Below are positions 7,490 to 15,472 of a stretch of 64,000 nt of DNA, in pieces. The DNA lies in assembly GCA_020630335.1 (NCBI GenBank), contig JAHDBN010000003.1, positions 1 through 64,000 on the forward strand. Direction: 5' to 3'. Source of the stretch: Bacteriovoracaceae bacterium (GTDB taxonomy: Bacteria > Bdellovibrionota > Bacteriovoracia > Bacteriovoracales > Bacteriovoracaceae). The notes under the pieces are model-generated. The model worked only from the letters and a program-made list of their open reading frames with translations, did no database searches and was not told where the DNA came from. The translations under genes and the position numbers were made by a program. How positions within the stretch are numbered: position 1 is the first letter of the stretch; each line of letters starts with the position of its first letter.

Positions 7490-8229
7490 AAAACAAAAAT
7501 CTTAAATTTCTAACGAGTAAGATTGATAGTTTTTCTTTCAAAGAAGGTAAGTTAATCAATCAACAATACAAGATAATAAGAATGTTAGGCAGTGGTTTAG
7601 AAGGCGAAGTTTATTTAGTTGAGGAGCTTCATACGAAGATCTTAAGAGCGATAAAGTTTTTTAAGCCTCACAGAAATATCAAAAATAAGAATGCAAAATT
7701 ATATTCAAAAAAACTTCATAAACTAAGAAACTGTCAGGCGATCTTGCAATATGTATCTATGGGGGAAATGATTTATTGGGGAAGACAAATCTTTTTTCTA
7801 GTTTCTGAATATTTAGAAGGAGATACTCTTTCTAAATATTTAAGCAAGCAAAAAGGGAAAAGAATTGATTCATTTCAATCCATTTTATTATTACATAGTC
7901 TTGTAAGTGGATTGCAAGAAGTTCATGCTGAAAAGGAATATCATGGAGACCTACATTTAGATAATATAATAATTGAACGTTACGGATTAGGATATAATGT
8001 TAAAGTTTTAGATATGTTTTATCATGGTAAATCTTCTTCTCAGGACTACAAAGATGATTTGTGTGATGTTATTAGGGTTTTTTACGATATTCTTGGTGGA
8101 AAAAATCATTATAACAAACATCAAGATCACGTGAGGTTTATCTGCGCTGGTTTGAAAAAGAATTTAATCATTAAACGTTTCAAAAATATGTCCTTTCTTA
8201 AATATTATTTAGAAAATTTGAAGTGGTAA
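7486..8229 (+). CDS. small eukaryotic-like protein kinase
   Basis: The 247-aa protein has a kinase fold: glycine loop MLGSGLEGEVYLVE (about 34-47), the ATP-anchoring Lys in RAIKFFKP, the hinge region VSEYLEGDTLSKYL, the catalytic loop HGDLHLDNI (H-x-D-x4-N) and VLDMF in place of DFG. The C-lobe is short. There is no membrane helix, PASTA or other sensor domain, so it should act in the cytoplasm. Its ATG overlaps the stop of the ATP-grasp ligase, so it is made with that pathway and could regulate it or phosphorylate its product. A small-molecule (APH-like) kinase is an alternative. Confidence 0.75.
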   Translation: MKNKNLKFLTSKIDSFSFKEGKLINQQYKIIRMLGSGLEGEVYLVEELHTKILRAIKFFKPHRNIKNKNAKLYSKKLHKLRNCQAILQYVSMGEMIYWGRQIFFLVSEYLEGDTLSKYLSKQKGKRIDSFQSILLLHSLVSGLQEVHAEKEYHGDLHLDNIIIERYGLGYNVKVLDMFYHGKSSSQDYKDDLCDVIRVFYDILGGKNHYNKHQDHVRFICAGLKKNLIIKRFKNMSFLKYYLENLKW

Positions 8230-8230
8230 A

Positions 8231-8500
8231 ATGAGGCCAGCTTTTTTTAATGAAGTTTGTCTTGCTTCTAATGGAATAACACAGGAAAAATTTGCTCAAA
8301 AACTTTCCGAGCTAACTCAAGGAAAAATCAAAATAGCTACAATGAGTATTCAGGTTCGTGAAGTTATTTTAGGCAAAAGATCCATGTGCGCTAGATTTGC
8401 ACTACTTATTTCAGAGTTAATTGGAACTGAAGCGAAGATGTGGCTTAGTTTACAATCAAACTTGGATTTATGGAAAGCTCGAAGAAAGCTAGGGTTTTGA
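8231..8500 (+). CDS. HigA-like XRE-family HTH protein without a HigB partner
   Basis: The 89-aa protein follows the kinase stop by one base. The pattern ITQEKFAQKLSEL, then REVILGKRSMCARFALLISELIGTEAKMWLSLQSNLDLW matches HigA antitoxins (HTH, then the A-x-R-L and W-x-x-LQ-x-x-DLW end). HigA normally neutralises a small HigB RNase encoded just upstream; the gene upstream is a kinase and no HigB is seen. It may be an orphan antitoxin or an operon regulator. The HTH contains an insertion (QGKIKIATMSIQ) relative to typical HigA. The second 94-bp repeat begins 32 bases after its stop. Confidence 0.75.
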   Translation: MRPAFFNEVCLASNGITQEKFAQKLSELTQGKIKIATMSIQVREVILGKRSMCARFALLISELIGTEAKMWLSLQSNLDLWKARRKLGF

Positions 8501-8531
8501 GCTTTAAAAGAATAAACGTGAAATATTGGTT

Positions 8532-8625
8532 ATTTCTCAATATTTCTTGAGATGAGAATGTTGATCTTGCTTAATCTCGGGAATACTATAAGTACATAGG
8601 ATGACAGGCAGCCTGATGGCTCCTC
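8532..8625 (+). repeat. 94-bp dispersed repeat, copy 2, with promoter and stem-loop
   Basis: Matches 1965-2058 at 88 of 94 positions. TTGATC (8561-8566), a 17-bp spacer and TACTAT (8584-8589) form a plausible promoter pointing at the LicD-like gene, whose TTG start lies 45 bases beyond the -10. The 10-bp stem TTCTTGAGAT (8544-8553) with ATCTCGGGAA (8574-8583) and the AGCC-TGAT-GGCT hairpin (8609-8620) are conserved. CTCCTC at its 3' end is complementary to a Shine-Dalgarno sequence. Confidence 0.8.
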
Positions 8626-8634
8626 TAAATAAAA

Positions 8635-9696
8635 TTGAAAAAATATCTCTCATTATTTTTTGATAAAATTTTTCACAGTAAACTTGTGTCTTTTATAGTC
8701 GTATTTCTTTGTACTAAATTACTGACTCTCAGCAAGGCTCCCAGAGAAGTATTAGATTCTCTGGATAAGATTTCTTCCAAAGAAGGTTTTCTAAAAGTAT
8801 TTAACTTAACGTTTTGGTATTTTGCCTTAAAGTATAATTTTAAAATTATCCCTAAAGATAGAGTAGATCACGATATTAGAAAATATTCTTTAGAAAACAT
8901 TTACACTGACTTGTGTAAAAAGTACTTAGAGAATCATGACAATGAAAATGTATGGCAATTATATGCTTTGCTCAATATTCATGATGGTAAAGTTTTTGAT
9001 GAATTAAAACAAAGATATAAAACAAGGTTAAATGAATTAAAGAAAGAGAAAAAGAAAAGTTCCAGCAGAGATACTTTGTTTAATAAAACACAGGCCCAAA
9101 TTGCTCTAAGAAAAATTGTAGATTTATTTAAAGCAAATCAAGTAGATCTTTTTATGATCTCAGGTACTTTCCTTGGAGCTGTAAGAGAGAAAGGTTTTAT
9201 AAGTACAGATTACGATATAGATCTTGGTTTTTTTGAAGAGAGTTGTTCTTTTGAAAAAGCTATTAATATCATTAAAACAGATAAAGCATTTGTTCTAAAG
9301 AAGATAGATCCAGATGAATATCTTTTTGTTGTTTCTTATGAAGGAATCGTTATTGATTTATTTAAGCATTATCAAACTGATGGTTGGGTGTGGCACTCAA
9401 CACAAGCTCATCAATGGAGGAATAAACCCTTTGAATTAGTAGAATATGAATTAGAAGGGGAGCTTTACCTTGGGCCTAAAAATTATGAGCTTTATCTTGA
9501 AGAAAATTATGGTAACTGGAGAGACCCTAGTCTATTTTATCACTTTAGCTTTGATACACCTAATAGGGTTTATCATGAGAATGCGGCATCTTTAATCTTT
9601 TTACAAAGAATTGCAGAGAAAGGATTAAAAGGGAAGTTAGGGCGCTTTGAAACCCAAGAAGCCTTAAAACATTTAAAAGATAAGTTTAAAATCTAG
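8635..9696 (+). CDS. LicD/FKRP-like nucleotidyltransferase-fold protein
   Basis: The start is a TTG at 8635 (MKKYLSLFFDK) with no visible RBS, directly after the repeat. The 353-aa product has an N-terminal hydrophobic segment (LVSFIVVFLCTKLL) and from about 155 the LicD signature: ALRKIVDLFKANQVDLFMIS then GTFLGAVREKGFI and TDYDIDLGFF with the metal-binding D-x-D. LicD proteins transfer phosphocholine or related groups to surface glycans; fukutin-type relatives move ribitol phosphate. The natural substrate here is unknown. Its stop overlaps the convergent protease stop by 4 bases (CTAG). Confidence 0.75.
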   Translation: MKKYLSLFFDKIFHSKLVSFIVVFLCTKLLTLSKAPREVLDSLDKISSKEGFLKVFNLTFWYFALKYNFKIIPKDRVDHDIRKYSLENIYTDLCKKYLENHDNENVWQLYALLNIHDGKVFDELKQRYKTRLNELKKEKKKSSSRDTLFNKTQAQIALRKIVDLFKANQVDLFMISGTFLGAVREKGFISTDYDIDLGFFEESCSFEKAINIIKTDKAFVLKKIDPDEYLFVVSYEGIVIDLFKHYQTDGWVWHSTQAHQWRNKPFELVEYELEGELYLGPKNYELYLEENYGNWRDPSLFYHFSFDTPNRVYHENAASLIFLQRIAEKGLKGKLGRFETQEALKHLKDKFKI

Positions 9697-10964
9697 TAAT
9701 CGATCTGATGACACATTAATCTAAGATCAGTAGTTGCTCTATAAACATCTCTTAAAAAAGCTCTATTAAATACACTTCTTTGCTTTTTATACAGCTTTGT
9801 GATTTCTTTATGTTTCTTTTCAGTTGTCTTAATTGCTTTTTTTACCTCTTTTTGTGTGTAAGGTGAGGTCTGGCTATTCAGGCGGTGCTTATTTTTCTTG
9901 AAACATGATTTTACTTCTTTTATTTCATTGTGAATGAATTTTAATTCATACTCTAAAGCAACATCATGAAAATCGTCTTTTCTTAAATGCGCATTGTTAT
10001 TTTGATTAAGAGCTATTTGAACCCAACCTTTATTTTGAGCTATAGTTGCAAATACATCGTGACTGATGGAAAACTCAGGTTTTATATTTTCTCTTAAATC
10101 TTCTATACCTCGTGAAACAACACCTACTAATTTAGTTTTTCCATTGCTAAGAGGACAAATAAGAGGTCCACCTGAGTCACCACCTTGAACCACTTTCTCA
10201 GAAGAAGAGATGACAAAATTTTTGTATCGCTCTACAGGAATAATCATCTCTTTCATATCTCCCATAGGATGACCTTTAATTCTAGGGCCAAAACCATAGG
10301 CTTTGCATTCAATACCTCGGTAGTTGTAATCGCTTACTAAGTTTTTTAAATCATTTTCATTATCTGTATAACTAATTGGTGAAATATGAGATAAATCTTT
10401 CTCACTATGAAGAATGGCCATATCAAATCTTTTTTTACTATAAGTATTAGAGAACATAGGATTCGGCCAACCTTTTTTCTCTTTTAGAGGTGTAATAAAA
10501 AAATCTCCTTTTTTATCAAAACAATGAGCCTGAACATCCTCATAACTTGTTTCATAGATTGCTCGAACTTTCCCAGCCACACATTGTGAGTGTGTATGCC
10601 AATAAGGATTATTCTTGCAAAATTCAATAGGTGCAACAACCTCTTTGCCGTCTATGATTTTCTTAACTTGTCTCATTATTGGAATAATTTTGACTTGTGT
10701 GTTCTGATTAATTGTACCTTGATAACAATGAGCTGCTGTTAAGATAACTTTTGGGCCTATTACTGATCCTGAGCAATAAGAAAAAGGTTTTCCTTTATTT
10801 AGATATTTTATAAATGGTTCTTGGAGTTTCTTTCTCGTTATTGGATGAGTATAGGTTATCTTTACACTACCTTTCCCTGCTACTAACTTACAAACCCCTT
10901 CTTTGAAAGCAGTAGAGCTAAAAGATTGATTTGCCAATAAAGATAATAATAGTATTGATCGCAT
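9693..10964 (-). CDS. secreted trypsin-like serine protease (S1)
   Basis: The 423-aa protein has a short signal peptide (MRSILLLSLLANQSFSS) and a complete chymotrypsin-fold triad: His in VILTAAHC, Asp in FDMAILH and Ser in GGDSGGPLICP. Cys pairs flank the triad as usual. After about residue 310 there is an extra ~100-aa helical, Lys-rich C-terminal region, which ordinary trypsins lack. It is exported, and a role in degrading prey or environmental protein is plausible. A hairpin overlaps its Shine-Dalgarno. Confidence 0.9.
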   Translation of the reverse strand: MRSILLLSLLANQSFSSTAFKEGVCKLVAGKGSVKITYTHPITRKKLQEPFIKYLNKGKPFSYCSGSVIGPKVILTAAHCYQGTINQNTQVKIIPIMRQVKKIIDGKEVVAPIEFCKNNPYWHTHSQCVAGKVRAIYETSYEDVQAHCFDKKGDFFITPLKEKKGWPNPMFSNTYSKKRFDMAILHSEKDLSHISPISYTDNENDLKNLVSDYNYRGIECKAYGFGPRIKGHPMGDMKEMIIPVERYKNFVISSSEKVVQGGDSGGPLICPLSNGKTKLVGVVSRGIEDLRENIKPEFSISHDVFATIAQNKGWVQIALNQNNNAHLRKDDFHDVALEYELKFIHNEIKEVKSCFKKNKHRLNSQTSPYTQKEVKKAIKTTEKKHKEITKLYKKQRSVFNRAFLRDVYRATTDLRLMCHQIDY

Positions 10965-10970
10965 AAGATC

Positions 10971-11006
10971 CTCCGCTCTCTATTTATAACAAAATGAAGA
11001 GCGGAG
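10971..11006 (-). promoter_or_regulatory. hairpin overlapping the protease Shine-Dalgarno
   Basis: A perfect 9-bp inverted repeat, CTCCGCTCT (10971-10979) and AGAGCGGAG (10998-11006), has an 18-base AT-rich loop. On the minus strand the 3' arm merges with the RBS GGAGGATC of the protease, so RNA pairing would bury the RBS. The loop contains TATAAA, so it could instead be a DNA operator around a -10 box. Confidence 0.5.
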
Positions 11007-11061
11007 CGATGGATTAATAGTAACTAAGAAGATTTAGCTATAAATTTGTAAAAATTATAGA

Positions 11062-12450
11062 TTATTGGGCCATTTCTAGTAGTTTTAAAACAATATCAGA
11101 ATGAGGAACTTTTCGATCAGAAATTCCTCTACGCTTAATTCCGTCTTTTTCGTATCCTTTTGCAACTTTCAAATAGATATCTGGTACTAGAGATACTCCA
11201 TCCCAAGAAGCTCCATTTAGCGCTTTATATTCAGGACTCTTAATCGTAGGAACAGACTTGTAAGCTCCACCTATATAATCAGGATGGTTTTTAGAGATCC
11301 ATTCTCCTCCAATAATATTGAAATCTTTATCTAGTTCTAAATCATATTGAAACTTGTCTTTAACGTATTTATCAAATTTCTGACTATCTGTTTTTCTAGA
11401 ATTAGCATATGTTTCTATTGTTGCAATGACTTCTAAGTTTACTTGAACAATCCACTTCGCATCTACAGATCTTAATTCTCTTTTATTGGGATCACTTTCT
11501 TCAATTGGAATCAATGCATCTTCTAAGGTATTCGTAGTACTATTCTTCCTAAAGATCTTACTTAAAAAATTTTTTTTCTTTTGAGAGACGTAATTATATT
11601 TAAAACTCTTAATTGGATGATTCCACACTTCATAATCAAAGTTTCTTTCATATACAAAGCTTTTTCCTAATAACCCAACTTGGTTAAGTACAGCTAAGTG
11701 AAAAGATCCCGGATTTACATCATAGCAATTTTTATATTTTTTTTCTTTTTGAGTTTCGAGGTTTTTCTCAGGGATTTGATTCTTGTATAACTCACACTTC
11801 CTTCCAACTCTCGTAAATGTATGAGAACTTTCACCATGAGACCAAAGAATAGCAAGAAGTCCTTTTATATCAGAGGGATAGAAAGTAATTTTAGTTTCAT
11901 TGTCTTTTGCTAGGACTGTGACTGATTTATTTGGTCTTGGAGAATAAATACTAGAATGACTCCAACCATCACAAAACCCCATCCATTTCCATTTTGTTTT
12001 TTCTTTCTTATAAATATAATAATTTCCTTTCCCGTAATTCCAAAATGCCTTTGTGAGATTTAAATCAGTATCACCAATCAAGAGATCGTATTTTTCAGCA
12101 GGAGAAAGGCTGTTAATATTTCCTGATGATAAATAGTCCATAGTAGTTTTTTCTTGAAACTGAGTATTTAAAACAAACCAAGGCTCTAAAGGAGCTGTTT
12201 TATTTGTTTCTAGCATCAACCTCATAACAGACTCATCATTATGTCTAAATGAAATACCACCATGTTGAAGTGCATGATAATCTCCTGACCAAGGTGAAAT
12301 TTTACTTTCTCCGCTCCTTGTTCGGCTTAATGTTTTGATATTAGTTTCCATGTCACCATGGATGATGATTCTTGGACTTTCACCATCTTCTTTGAAACCT
12401 GATGCAAAAAGTGAGTGGTTAATTACTAACAATAAAAATATAAACTTCAT
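11062..12450 (-). CDS. secreted transglutaminase-elicitor-like protein
   Basis: The 462-aa protein has a signal peptide (MKFIFLLLVINHSLFASG). Three stretches resemble the oomycete GP42/transglutaminase-elicitor family found also in some marine bacteria: LTKAFWNYG, the Cys box WMGFCDGWSHSSIYSPRP, and DVNPGSFHLAVLNQVGL with a candidate catalytic His, followed by VWNHPIKSF. Such enzymes crosslink proteins through Gln and Lys side chains. The catalytic assignment is inferred from motif spacing and I could not run a profile search. It is the upstream neighbour of the trypsin-like protease, both exported. RBS GGAGAG precedes the ATG. Confidence 0.55.
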   Translation of the reverse strand: MKFIFLLLVINHSLFASGFKEDGESPRIIIHGDMETNIKTLSRTRSGESKISPWSGDYHALQHGGISFRHNDESVMRLMLETNKTAPLEPWFVLNTQFQEKTTMDYLSSGNINSLSPAEKYDLLIGDTDLNLTKAFWNYGKGNYYIYKKEKTKWKWMGFCDGWSHSSIYSPRPNKSVTVLAKDNETKITFYPSDIKGLLAILWSHGESSHTFTRVGRKCELYKNQIPEKNLETQKEKKYKNCYDVNPGSFHLAVLNQVGLLGKSFVYERNFDYEVWNHPIKSFKYNYVSQKKKNFLSKIFRKNSTTNTLEDALIPIEESDPNKRELRSVDAKWIVQVNLEVIATIETYANSRKTDSQKFDKYVKDKFQYDLELDKDFNIIGGEWISKNHPDYIGGAYKSVPTIKSPEYKALNGASWDGVSLVPDIYLKVAKGYEKDGIKRRGISDRKVPHSDIVLKLLEMAQ

Positions 12451-12531
12451 AAGCTCTCCTGATGGAAAGCTTATTTCATTTTTTCTGATTAACTGTCAAT
12501 TTGATATTAAGAAAGTAGAAAATATTACTTG

Positions 12532-13386
12532 TTAAAGATTATTTAAAATTTCACTCCACCATTTCGTATGCTTGGAGAAATTTTGATCCTCTACGTTATA
12601 TTCACCTTCAAAGGTAGCTGAAATGGCATTAAATTTATCGTAATAATAGTCTTTAGAAGTTCCTTTAGGCGTGTACCATAAAATTTCTCCAGTAGATCCA
12701 TAAATGTATTTAGAGTTAATTTCTTTTTTCATTAATTCACCCATTGCGTCATGCTTTTTTTGCGCTGCAGGCTTAAGAGGTATTCTAGTAGTATAGGCCC
12801 AAGGAAAAAGTAATGCTCCGTAGCAGCAATGATAATCCATACTTACTTTTAAATCTAGTTCATACTTAGAAATTTCTTTTTCTAAAAACTCTTTCCAAGT
12901 TTTAGTTTCATTGTGAACAAATCTGAATTGTTTTTTACTCTCTAATGAAAAATCTCTATTTAGATCTTGTCTCGCAGAGTTTTCTCTCATTCTTTTATCA
13001 TAACCATCAGGATTAAAAATAGGCACAATATAAATAACACCTTTTTTATCGAAAAAATTCTTTATTTCTTTAGTATTATTAGCAAACCATGCAGGTAATC
13101 GATCTGCGATATTAAGATATTCATTTCCATGAGTTGCTCCAGAAATAATGACCGCAGGAGATTTCTTTTGGGCCTTACCGATCTTCACTACATATAAGGG
13201 AGTTCTTTTAATTGTTTCTCCGTACTTAATAAGCTTAACTGGAGCCTTTGTCTGAGATTCTAATTTTTTTAAATCGTTAATAATTTCTTTATAGGGTTTT
13301 CCTCTTATACCTGAATCACTTTCTGCAGATTCAACACAAGGAAATAAGTTAAGAGAAATAAATAAAAGTAAGAATAAATTTTTCAT
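12532..13386 (-). CDS. secreted M14 zinc carboxypeptidase
   Basis: The 284-aa protein has a signal peptide (MKNLFLLLFISLNLFPCVES) and M14 motifs: GATHGNEYL (H-x-x-E zinc ligands), PIFNPDGYDKR, ARQDLNRDF (Arg and Asn for the substrate carboxylate), MDYHCC (third zinc ligand His) and ATFEGEYN (catalytic Glu). It is compact, with no prodomain, so it may cut peptidoglycan stem peptides or short peptides rather than proteins. It is separated by about 80 bases from the elicitor-like gene on the same strand; both are exported hydrolases. Confidence 0.85.
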   Translation of the reverse strand: MKNLFLLLFISLNLFPCVESAESDSGIRGKPYKEIINDLKKLESQTKAPVKLIKYGETIKRTPLYVVKIGKAQKKSPAVIISGATHGNEYLNIADRLPAWFANNTKEIKNFFDKKGVIYIVPIFNPDGYDKRMRENSARQDLNRDFSLESKKQFRFVHNETKTWKEFLEKEISKYELDLKVSMDYHCCYGALLFPWAYTTRIPLKPAAQKKHDAMGELMKKEINSKYIYGSTGEILWYTPKGTSKDYYYDKFNAISATFEGEYNVEDQNFSKHTKWWSEILNNL

Positions 13387-13440
13387 AGTGACTATGATCA
13401 GAAATTAATCTAAATACAACAATAAGAGATGTCTTACATT

Positions 13441-14061
13441 TTATTTTTTCTCAAACACCAAGCAAGAGTTTAAAGGATAACCAAATAACGAAGATGCAGT
13501 GAACTTTTCAATAAATTCAATATTATCTATTTCTTTTAGATCATCCTCATTAAGTTTAAGGGTAAAGCCCATGAATAACTTGGTCAGTGGATCAAAAATT
13601 TTATCAATTATTTTCATATAAAAAGGGGTGTCATTATTTTGAAAGTGAGCAATGATAAAAACTTTTCCTCCAGGGCTGACTAGTTTTACAAGGTCGTTAA
13701 AAAATTTTTTAGAATCAGGTACTACGCTAATAACAGAGAACGATACAAGACATTCAAAAGAATTAGAATCAAATGGGTATTCATCTGGTTTAGTACTTCT
13801 TAAAGTTTTATTTTTAAGATTAAATTTTTCAACATTTTTTTGTGCAAGATCAATCATTGATTCAGAGATATCTATTCCAGTATAAAATATTTTCTCATCA
13901 TAGAATCTCAAGGTAGCACCAGGGCCAACACCAACCTCTAAAACGTTTTTGGGTGCCAAGCCATTGATCTTTGAGCAAACTCTTTTGAAACTTTTAGCAA
14001 AAATTGGATACCAAAATAATTCATAGAACTTTGAGAATTTCTCATAAAGTGAGTGATTCAT
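13441..14061 (-). CDS. class I SAM-dependent methyltransferase, PmtA-like
   Basis: The 206-aa protein shows motif I (VLEVGVGPGATLRFY), the post-I acidic strand (FYTGIDISESMIDLAQKN), and motif VSFSVISVVPD. Its N-terminal YEKFSKFYELFWYP and the overall length resemble bacterial phospholipid N-methyltransferases, which turn phosphatidylethanolamine into phosphatidylcholine. The substrate assignment is tentative. No membrane helix is seen. Confidence 0.7.
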   Translation of the reverse strand: MNHSLYEKFSKFYELFWYPIFAKSFKRVCSKINGLAPKNVLEVGVGPGATLRFYDEKIFYTGIDISESMIDLAQKNVEKFNLKNKTLRSTKPDEYPFDSNSFECLVSFSVISVVPDSKKFFNDLVKLVSPGGKVFIIAHFQNNDTPFYMKIIDKIFDPLTKLFMGFTLKLNEDDLKEIDNIEFIEKFTASSLFGYPLNSCLVFEKK

Positions 14062-14098
14062 AAGTTATTATAACACAAATACTCACTTTAAAATTTTC

Positions 14099-14130
14099 AA
14101 AAAAAAAAGGCCCTAGATTTGACTAGGGCC
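14099..14130 (-). terminator. rho-independent terminator
   Basis: An 8-bp perfect stem GGCCCTAG (14109-14116) / CTAGGGCC (14123-14130) with a 6-base loop is followed on the minus strand by ten T (plus-strand A run 14099-14108). It ends the transcript of the membrane protein gene at 14157-15341. Confidence 0.9.
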
Positions 14131-14156
14131 CAACGTATAATAATCTAGTTTATAAA

Positions 14157-15341
14157 TTATTTAATAAGTTTGTTTAATACTCTTGAAGCAGCTTCTCTAC
14201 CACCAAGACCAATTGCAATTGCTCCACCAACTCCAAGAGCAACTCCTGCTGCTCCTAAGATGATTAGGAATCCATTATTTGAGATCTGTGGTGCAATTCC
14301 AGCTTTATCTAATGCCATAACTCCAGATAAAATATAGATGGCATACTTAGCAAACTTTGCAACACCTGGGTTAGAAGCAAGAGCTTTTTCAGCAAATCTT
14401 GCAGCAATAGTACCAACTAAAAGAATAATTACCGCACCAAGAATTCTAAAAAAACCACCAGTGAAGTTAGAAAAAATATCAGTTAGAAATGGAAGCTTAA
14501 GAGCTTCGATAGCTGTCGTGAAAAATACAACTGCAATAGAAGCAAAAACTACATATCCTAAAATCTCAGAAAGGCCTTTACCTTTAAAAGAAGCACTAGA
14601 AGCTAAACCTAGTTTTTGTGGCATTTGATCAACTCCACCAACTTTTAAAATATCAACAAGTAAGTTTTGTACGATTTTAGCAATAAAAATTCCAAGTCCC
14701 ATAAGAACAATAGCAATTAAAATATTTGGCAAAGAAGAAGTTACTTTCGTAACAATGTGCTCTATTGGAGCTGATACACTAGGAATATTTAATGCTCTAA
14801 GCGCAACGGGTAAAATCATTAAACCAACAAAAGTTGCAGCGGTTGTTGTGATAACTCTTGATAATGAAGTTGTTGAACCAGTAATTCTACCTAAGTTTAA
14901 TTTTCCATCAAGATCAAAAGCTGTAAAAACACCATCAAGAATAGATTTAACAATAGTAAAACCTAACCAAGTTGCAGCAAGACCAATTCCAAAACCAATA
15001 AGATTAGGAATAAAGTCTGTGATTTTTGTAAGTAAATTTTGAATTGGCTCAACAGCAGCGCTGAATCCTAAAATTTCACAAGCGTTCATAAAAGGGAAAA
15101 GCATAATGATCCAAAATACAATTTTTCTTACGCTATTTTTTAAAACCTTTCCTTGAGCAATACCCAAAGTTTTTGTGAAACTGCTTTTTGGATTTAAGAA
15201 TCCCAGAGCTCCCGCAGCAACTCTACTTAAAACAGTAGCAACAATCCAACCAATCAATAGAGTAGCACCGGCCATAAAAAATGGGCTCGAGACTAATGAT
15301 TGCGGGAAAATACTAGTAACAGTTTGAATTAAATCATTCAT
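14157..15341 (-). CDS. multi-helix membrane protein of the MscS-type conserved TM-helix family
   Basis: The start chosen is the ATG at 15341 (MNDLIQTVTSIFPQ) because GAGGAG lies 6 bases upstream; a longer frame would add 23 unlikely residues. The 394-aa product has about ten hydrophobic segments in a repeated unit where a helix starting IPNLIGFGIGLAATWLG or LPNILIAIVLMGLGIFIAK follows an acidic/Gly turn, as in the small-conductance mechanosensitive channel TM-helix repeat family. It ends in a Gly-rich helix (AAGVALGVGGAIAIGLGG) like the MscS pore helix, but the MscS beta domain is absent. A channel or osmotic role is inference. Confidence 0.7.
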   Translation of the reverse strand: MNDLIQTVTSIFPQSLVSSPFFMAGATLLIGWIVATVLSRVAAGALGFLNPKSSFTKTLGIAQGKVLKNSVRKIVFWIIMLFPFMNACEILGFSAAVEPIQNLLTKITDFIPNLIGFGIGLAATWLGFTIVKSILDGVFTAFDLDGKLNLGRITGSTTSLSRVITTTAATFVGLMILPVALRALNIPSVSAPIEHIVTKVTSSLPNILIAIVLMGLGIFIAKIVQNLLVDILKVGGVDQMPQKLGLASSASFKGKGLSEILGYVVFASIAVVFFTTAIEALKLPFLTDIFSNFTGGFFRILGAVIILLVGTIAARFAEKALASNPGVAKFAKYAIYILSGVMALDKAGIAPQISNNGFLIILGAAGVALGVGGAIAIGLGGREAASRVLNKLIK

Positions 15342-15472
15342 GTTTTTCTCCTCATATTTAAATGAATAAATTTTAAAGTTCTTAATGTAAGAGTAATAAA
15401 GATAAAACAAAAATACTAAGGTTTATGTTAGAGTAAAAACTATTTAGTCATACATGACACAATTTTTTTTAT

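Noticed and set aside
1965-8625. The 94-bp repeats as attC sites of an integron, given neighbouring TA-like cassettes and an integrase remnant
   Set aside because: Neither copy has the paired RYYYAAC and GTTRRRY core sites; the integrase lacks any sign of the extra IntI helix; the intervening genes form one operon rather than single-gene cassettes.
12335-12535. Plus-strand frame at the 5' end of the elicitor-like gene
   Set aside because: Lies antisense over a signal peptide and start region, with no RBS and no family resemblance.
14338-15042. Two plus-strand frames inside the multi-helix membrane gene
   Set aside because: Antisense shadows produced by the hydrophobic codon pattern of the minus-strand gene.
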